NCBI RefSeq assembly: GCF_016086655.4
Contig: NC_052135.2
Coordinates: 23,216,363-23,280,362, forward strand
DNA length: 64,000 nucleotides
Direction: 5' to 3'
Source of the DNA: Lepeophtheirus salmonis
Lineage: Eukaryota > Arthropoda > Copepoda > Siphonostomatoida > Caligidae
Part shown: positions 56,890-64,000 of the stretch, one piece after another
Layout of the letters: each line of letters begins with the position of its first letter
Position numbering within the stretch: the first letter of the stretch is position 1
Translations under genes and position numbers: made by a program
The notes under the pieces: model-generated
Database searches by the model: none
The model's input: only the letters and a program-made list of their open reading frames with translations
Told to the model about the DNA's origin: nothing

Positions 56890-58055
56890 GGAAAAAATAG
56901 AAATGAACTAAAAAACTCTTTGGCTTTACAAAAAATAAAATTGGTTGTGCGTGGTTGTGTATTATTCATTTAACCTTGTTGATTTATTCCAAAAAAGAAG
57001 AGGAATAAGGATTTTTTTAGTAACAAAGTTAAATATCATTTTAATAATTTTCAACCTCTTTCACTCTCAATGTATGTTTTTTTAGTTTTTGTTGTTCTTT
57101 GAGTGTATTTGAGATCTTGATGTTAATTTTTTGTGTGTGTGTTTGTATATTTTTAATCAAGTAAATGTAACGTCATTAAATATGTTATACCTTAATATGT
57201 ATATAATATCCTCATCATCAGGTTTCTTTCTTACTCGCTCTACATAGGTATATTGTACGTACATATATCTGTATTTGTTTATATTGAGTCTATAGTTAGT
57301 TACATAGGTAGGTAGGTATCTCTATGTATTCTCTTCTCTCATTCCTTTTACCAAAATTAGAAGAAGACGAAAGGGAAAAATATATATAAAGCAAAACTTT
57401 TGATTTGAGTTGATTTTTTCATTCCTTATATTTGTATTGTTAGTATTTACTCAAGTTTTTATTTTATTTATTTTTTAGCTCTATGAAAGGGTAAACACGT
57501 TTAAAATTAATTAAAAATTACAACCTTTCAAAGACTCTTTTTAAGAATTAATACATCATCATACCATGGAGTTAAGTCAGATGATGAGATATTTTATGTG
57601 TCTTTATATTAGTGCTTTCGTAGAGCGATGATATACATTTGGTACTATTGAATTAAGATCCTAGTTGATATCAGTTGTCTCTTGTATGATTATAGAGGGA
57701 TAAAATGTATTACTGCTATAGAGAGAAGAAACTTCAACATTTAAAATAGCATTAGTACACGGAAAATATTATAAAATTACATTTAAACATATATACAAAT
57801 ATTTTATTATGCATTTTTTTAAAACTACGTCGATCTATTAAAGAATGAATAAAAAAATAGAAAGAACGATAGCCCTTATTTTTCTCAGCGTTTTTTCTAT
57901 CCATACTAATAGGTTTACATTCAGTAGGAAAATTGAGGGAGACCGGAAAATCAATCAACTGTCTATCCCTTAACATATGAAATAATAGGTCTATAAATCC
58001 TAAAAAAAATTTATAGAAAGAGGGTTTTTGTTTTTGGCAACCTCAACAGTGTTTT
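56890..58055. other. AT-rich noncoding stretch
   Basis: No gene. 57235-57330 has TACATAGGTA and TAGGTAGGTAGG microrepeats. Confidence 0.4.
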
Positions 58056-58059
58056 CTAT

Positions 58060-58425
58060 TTTCTAAAGCTGTTATTATTATTATGTAATCATTGACGAGA
58101 GAACATCGGAGTATAAAGTATAACTACGACTCTATAATGTTTATGCTCATGAATGCCAAAGAGTAACACTGAAGATTTTTTGGAGAGTTATATGTGTAAG
58201 TCCTATTGGACTATGAGTAAAATTGAGTTTGGAAATTGGTGTAATTTCTGCCTATATGATCTTGCTATATATGGAGTGAGATTTGTGTTTATTTAGGTAC
58301 TTAATAGCTTGCAGCTAATTTAATGAAACTTCATGACAACTAAGCTGCTTTCCACTCAAGCATTCTTCAAATTGTGAGGGTTCTCATGTTAATTTTTGGC
58401 TGCTTTATTCTTTACCTACGAAAAA
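58060..58425 (-). repeat. R2 repeat copy 6
   Basis: CTCATGAATGCCAAAGAGTA, AGAGTTATATGTGTAAG, TAATTTCTGCCTATAT and CATGACAACTAAGCTGC are reverse complements of R2 landmarks in order. Confidence 0.65.
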
Positions 58426-58961
58426 TGCTAGGAATTTACAGCCCTATCGATTAGCAATCTTTTATTCCCCAACCTTCCCCCCAAAAAACAATGTCAACCA
58501 ATCCTTCAACAAATTAATAAAATAACTAATTTCTTTAATCTTTTTACCATTTCAATTTTCCAATAAGCAGAGTCCCTGACTGCTTTTGTTTATTTAAAGG
58601 TAGTTTATTTATTTCTGTGGTTTTTTTTTGGGTATACAAATAATTAACAAAGGAGTTTAAAGAGAAAATTGTCATTGTGTATTTGTTTAAACATAAACAA
58701 ATAAAAACACAGTGGTAAAAGCAAATAATAGCCGGCGAGGAACCGATATACCTTTTTCCAGACCATTAGCTTTTACTAAATTTTATGTTTGAACCATAAT
58801 GCAGTTGTGAAATATAAAATGTATGATATCATATATTACAGGTCAGAAAGGGGACAGTTGCAAAAGGCAGGTCCAAATCAAGTTGATATATTGAAAAAAT
58901 AGTAAAAAATGGTTTATGAAGGATTAACTCAGTTTTTCAATCGTTAGGTATGAATTTTATT

Positions 58962-59279
58962 ATTACTCTGTTTCGATCTGAAAATCCTAGACCAGACTGT
59001 GACTGATATAATTTTTAATGGGCAAACAAATTCGGTCTTTTCTATAGATTATTTGTTGATGACGCCATTCGTATTTCAATATTATAAATAACGTTATATG
59101 AAGTGAAATTTGCGTGACATAAATTATATTTGCAATACTCATGAATCAGGATAGAGGAAAAAATCAATCCATGATTTAAAAATGATTTAAATCAATATAT
59201 TGGTCCAAATCTTTCTAGAAAAATCACTTAGAACTAAAAAAAAAAAAAAAAAAAGGTCTCGGACCGAGTCTCAATACTA
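58962..59279 (+). repeat. TAGTGTTG-family MITE, copy c
   Basis: GATCTGAAAATCCTAGACCA, TTATATGAAGTGAAAT, and 3' end GGTCTCGGACCGAGTCTCAA followed by TACTA. An A-run of about 21 lies at 59236-59256. Confidence 0.6.
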
Positions 59280-59652
59280 GTACATATGTACTTAAAATGT
59301 TTAATTTTTCTGTATATGCCACTGCAATTGAATTTTTTTTTTCATAAATATATTTGTTCTTCAATTAATTGATGACATTAGCTTATCCACTCCTTTTATT
59401 TATATATATATATAAAAGGATTTAATTGGCTTTCTATTTTCTCTGGTTTGCCAAATCATCGTGAGAAATTTTAAAGTAGGGAAAAGAAGATTAATTTCCC
59501 ATAATTGTGGCTATGAATGATAACCTAATGAGCTCATCTTTACACTATTTTTTAAAAACATTTATTTAAAATGTTAATTAAAGATTAAAATGTAAAAGAC
59601 TGAATCGGGATTTGAATGTGTGTAGAAATCAAGTTTCTATAGATGTATTTAT

Positions 59653-60094
59653 TAGTGATGGGTTCCTTGACCAATCTGATTTTTAGTGGACAAACAAATT
59701 ATGTCCTTTAAAGAAGTTCAATAAGATCGGTCTCAAAGAAAAATTCGGCCTGTATCCTTCTTAAAATTCGATCTAGACTGATTTTAGAGATGAATAGTTG
59801 ATGAGGTCATTTGTGTTTCAAAATTATTATAGACATGGACTTACAATAATTTTATATGAAGTTAAATGTCTTGCATGGATCATATTCGTTCAACACATAA
59901 ATCAGAATAGGGAAAAAATCGGTTCATAGACTGAGACCAAAAATCAGTCCAAGATTTCAAACTGCTTAAATTTAGTTCTACGGTTTGAGATCGTGGTCTG
60001 AACTGAAATATTGGTCCAAATCGGTCTAGAAAAAGTCACATTAGAACGCAAAAAAAATAAAGAATAGTTCTTTGACCGAGTTACAAGAATAGTA
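59653..60094 (+). repeat. TAGTGTTG-family MITE, copy d
   Basis: TAGTGATGGGTTCC start, GACAAACAAATT, TTATATGAAGTTAAATG, GAAAAAATCGGTTC and ATTGGTCCAAATC(GG/TT)TCTAGAAA shared with copy c. Confidence 0.6.
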
Positions 60095-60099
60095 TTTAT

Positions 60100-63000
60100 C
60101 TACTCGTGTATACACGGACTAATCTCATAGACTTGGAATAACAAATAAACATGTTTTATCCCCTAGCTTTCTTTATTATATTCATTATTAGAACTCATCA
60201 AGAAAGAAAAGGCACTTTACATATTATGTACATACATAATATCCAACACTTTACCCCTCTTACACCACAAGAATCTACTGATTTAATCAACAATATAAAA
60301 ATAAAACTCTGATGAGTATATAGTATAATACCTAATGAAGAAAACAAAAAACTTACAGATTATGGTCCTATGTATACTAAATCGAAACAAACTACATCTT
60401 GGAAGAGTCTAGTATTAAAATTCCATCTAAAATCGATATTTCCGAACTATTTCGGTTGTGACCATATTAAATAATGTATATATGAGATCATTTCTTTCAT
60501 TAATTTATGAGATATGGTCGTCTAAAGCTGATTTTTTTTACCATAATGAAGCTGTGTATAAGGACTTTACTAAAGTACAATTTTTATTTTCTGCCTTGAT
60601 CAACCGCATACTTGCAGCTCCTTTTTTGAGAAAAAGTATGGTTAACTTTAGACACCCGTATGAGTATCTTTGAAACTAATGAACAAGTATATCTCAAATT
60701 TTGAGTTTTTTTTATCACCTAATAAGTATCAACGAATTTTGAGATATGTGATCCTGTTTTCTGAAAATAGTGTATGTTTTCTTGTATAATGACTTTAATC
60801 TCATGCCTGGAGCTGCAAAAAACTACTGAATAAAAGGGAACATAAAATAATGTTTAAAATTCCAGATGGTAATCTGCATAACTTACTTACTAAATTATCA
60901 TAAGTAGAGATGTGATAATTTTCGAAATACTCGAGGGCGTATATAAAAAATGAGTATATATTGATAACTTTGAGATATCATTTTATAGTGCATCTTTTTC
61001 TCTAATTCATTTGAATTTTCAAAATGGGCAGGAAGGATTAAAAAGAGCACTAATGTCTTGTTGATTATCAGCATATACTTGTTATAAAAAGATTTACCTA
61101 CAAAGATTTTGACATGTAACATCTCTAATGATATTGCACTGTCAGAAAGTGAAAAAACATCATAGTTATGCAAGATAAGATTTGTATTTATGACCATTTT
61201 GCTTATTTTTTATTTATTTTACAGCTCTTGGCCTATGAAAATATTTTATTTTTCTTTCTTGGTTTTAAGTTGAGTAATTCTGTGCCAGAAACAGCAAATA
61301 AGAATGAGAATGTTACCGTCTGATATTATTGTTATTACTATTTTATGTGCACCACTTTTTATTATTTTTTTACAGCTCTACTTATACCTACTCTACAATG
61401 TTGGTCAATTTTATAAATAGCATAATCACTTGCAAGCTCATTTCAAATTGAAGCACTTAGACTCACCCATACACACATTGTCCTCATATAATTAACTTTG
61501 TACTTACACCAATATGTTTTACCTAACTGTCGCATGGGAATTAGTTCCTTTATAATTTTTTCACAAGGAGTGAGACATTCTTCCTCTTAATCATCAACAC
61601 TCCTTCATATATGTATGTAGCTATGAATTTATAAAGATATTAATAAGCTTTTTATTTATTTATTCTATTTATCACTATGTTTGTACTTTTATAAGTTTTT
61701 TTTACTTATATGGTTGAACAGTTTTTTATGGTCCACTCAATTGTCGCGTATCATTGACAACATTTTTGGCTCTTATAAAAAAAAAAAAAAAAATGAAGCA
61801 CAAAAAAGGTTTTTTTGACAAACAAATAGTATATGAGACAAAAAAAGTATATACTCTAATTCTTTGATGTATAAGTTTAATGAAAATGTCGTTGACCCAT
61901 GGTTTCCTTTTCACAAAAAAAAAAAAGAAAAAAATATTATTATAAAGGAAGAAAAAAAACCCCTGCTACATCAATTCGATAATTGGATAAAAAGTTGAGT
62001 ATATAAGAAATGCCAAAATTATTTAGGTTATATGATAATTTTTATTCATTATTGGGGATTTTATCTAAATTCCCATCAGACTATTAACTGGCCTTCCTGT
62101 GTATTCTTTCAAGTCTTACATCCAAAGAGCTTCGATTCCATAGATTTTTTATCCCATTTTTGTTGTAATATTTTTTCCCTTTGCACAAAGACCTTTTCTG
62201 TTGGGAACAATAATAAAACTGTCTAATTAAAGATATTTTTCCTTTTTTTATTTATCAACAACATATGATTTCAACAAGGTTTTACTCCTCGTATCTTAAG
62301 TTTGATATAACAGGAAAATTGCAAATCATTGAAGACATCTTAGTTCTTACTAAATAATTAAACATAAGGCCTGCATTACTTTTTACTGATAAACCAATTA
62401 CTACAAATATAATTTATCAATTTAAACATCATATTTGGCACGATATGAGCAGCTTAAAAATCGGCAATTTTCAATACAAAAATTCTATTAATATGACTGT
62501 ACCATACCAAAAATACCTAAAGCGGCCTCAAACTTTACCAAAGTCCGTTTATGATTGTCTTCATCAGAAAATGTTAAGTGTAGAAAAAAAAATATTAAAC
62601 TCATAGTGTAGCAGTCTAATATAAATAAATACATTAACTTGAAGACTCTTATAAGAGCTATAATTCCTTTCCATTGATGATAAAATGTTTTTGTATTTAT
62701 ATGAATACATTTTTATAGGAATCTAATAAATTTAAAAAAAAAAGATTTTTTTCATTCGCTGAAATTCAAAATATTGGTATATTTTTACAATTCCTATCAT
62801 TAAAAAAAAAAAAAGTCTTGAAAAGTTATTTTGCCAACTTTTGAATCTTTCTTCATCCAATTTGAATAAGTTTTCTTCAATCTCTTCTTATTTATCTTCT
62901 TCTTCCTCTAAAGCCAAGGAGCTTTTACATAGGCAGCCCTGTATGAACAAAAAATATATATCCATTTACGGAAGTATTACTTAAAGTATTTATTAGTTAA

Positions 63001-63480
63001 CCACATCAAAGTGTTTATTTCCACAGGTTTTATAGAGACTCCATATATTTCATTTCTTTACCTAATGATGATCAATTCAAGAAAATGATTGAAATATATA
63101 CATATGTATATAAATAAGTACAAATATGAGAAAAAGAAACGTAGGAAAGGAGATGGCTTATATTTACTCTATATTAAATTATATGTAGGTATAAATATAA
63201 TTTGAGTTTTTATCTTGTATAAATATTTATTCTCCTTTTCAAAGCCAAATGTAATTTCAAATTAGATATATACGAGTGTATAGAGAGGGAAATGATGAAA
63301 CGTAATATTGCACGTAAGCTTATAATAAAATATCTGTCAACAGATATGTCGTCTCTCACCATATCTTTACAACATTCTTTCTGTTCTGGTTTTTACGCTA
63401 ACGCTATGTCGACCCTTTTTACATCCCTAGTTGTTATATATCAATTTATGTAAGTGAACCAGGGGGTCTAATAAGATTTT
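60100..63480. other. AT-rich noncoding stretch
   Basis: No coding, RNA or element signature on either strand. Small open frames at 60458-60673, 60898-61197 and 62032-62226 have no family resemblance. A-runs lie at about 61779 and 61915. Confidence 0.45.
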
Positions 63481-63484
63481 TAAA

Positions 63485-63610
63485 CAAGGGAAGAGACTAT
63501 TCTGGAAATATGTTTACTTCCTTCCACTCCCAGTTGATAATGTTTAGATGTAGCTAACACTTCATGAGAGCTAAGCTGCATTCCTTCCAAACATTGACCA
63601 CGTTAATGGC
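63485..63610 (-). repeat. R2 repeat copy 7 (partial)
   Basis: AACACTTCATGAGAGCTAAG and CTGCATTCCTTCCAAACATT correspond to the reverse complement of the 5' part of R2. Confidence 0.45.
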
Positions 63611-64000
63611 TTCTACATACCAGGTGATCATCTTTTTAACAAATATACAGTGAATTGCGGAAACATCTTTGGTTCGTTCTTTTTTAGTCATATCACTTAC
63701 TATTCCAGTATCCCATTTATAATGCAATGAAATGTGTAAGTATTATCTACATATAAATATATTATGTATTTCTTTTTTTCTCTCACAGTCATTTTAGTAA
63801 TGGGGTTTCTACTCCTATAAAACCATTAAGCAATAATGATTTTATGTGATTTGTTAAAAAGAAGAGATAAAAGTTTGCTACTTACTTTTTTTGTGGACCA
63901 CTACAAATGTAAGGAAATTTGTTGTGCATATTATTTTAAAATTATTCCAATTTCTTCCTAAAAATGCTGGGATTTTACATACATATATTTGTACAAGCAC

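Noticed and set aside
60507..60535. TGAGAT...AAAGCTGATT resembling bantam miRNA
   Set aside because: The middle differs, the length is 26 rather than 23, and no partner arm for a precursor hairpin was seen.
1..64000. CRISPR arrays, tRNA or rRNA genes
   Set aside because: No regularly spaced identical repeats, no cloverleaf with A/B boxes and no rRNA core motif noticed by eye; a dedicated scan was not possible.

Overview
This is an AT-rich animal nuclear window with one recognisable host gene and about 59 kb of gene-poor DNA packed with decayed transposable elements. The element mix is mariner/IS630, Tc1, hAT, P/THAP9-like, Ty3/gypsy, Penelope and an APE-type LINE. Together with the very short introns (60 and 64 nt) and the base composition, it suggests an arthropod, and I think of a parasitic (caligid) copepod first. 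That placement is inference, not proof.

Layout. 1-398: 5' flank, ending in a strong branchpoint/polypyrimidine/AG acceptor. 399-4605: a seven-exon + strand gene for the eIF4G2/DAP5/NAT1/p97 translation factor. It has MIF4G, MA3 and W2 domains, a 60-nt stop-free intron, a new Asn/Asp/Arg/Tyr-rich disordered insert and, most strikingly, no in-frame ATG before the MIF4G core. Like mammalian DAP5 it must start on a non-AUG codon; ACG 674 or CTG 683 fit best. 4.6-8.7 kb: noncoding DNA with a 128-bp foldback and a fragment of an uncharacterised transposon-associated protein. 8.7-10.4 kb: mariner-like, LINE reverse-transcriptase and THAP-domain fragments, end to end. 12.2-17.2 kb: two minus-strand hAT fragments of one family around a minus-strand gypsy integrase fragment. 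17.2-22.8 kb: two convergent P/THAP9-like transposase relics flanking a minus-strand CCHC gag-like ORF1. 23.5-27.3 kb: a LINE 3' end, a Tc1 fragment and an inverted repeat pair. 32.4-33.1 kb: an internally deleted mariner. 34.2-36.6 kb: an almost full-length Penelope-like element (RT plus GIY-YIG) on the minus strand. 38.0-42.9 kb: a near-complete but dead LINE on the minus strand with a small inversion inside its endonuclease. 44.6-45.5 kb: an internally deleted DD41D-type mariner. 46-64 kb: no gene; nested noncoding repeat families, including an unclassified ~330-bp repeat (copies spread over 30-64 kb), a MITE-like family with TAGTGTTG-type ends, and a ~400-bp repeat.

All mobile-element ORFs seen carry stops, frameshifts, deletions or damaged catalytic residues, so none looks autonomous. 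The DAP5 gene is the only locus I consider functional. No tRNA, rRNA, CRISPR or bacterial feature was seen. All protein family assignments were made by eye from translated motifs.
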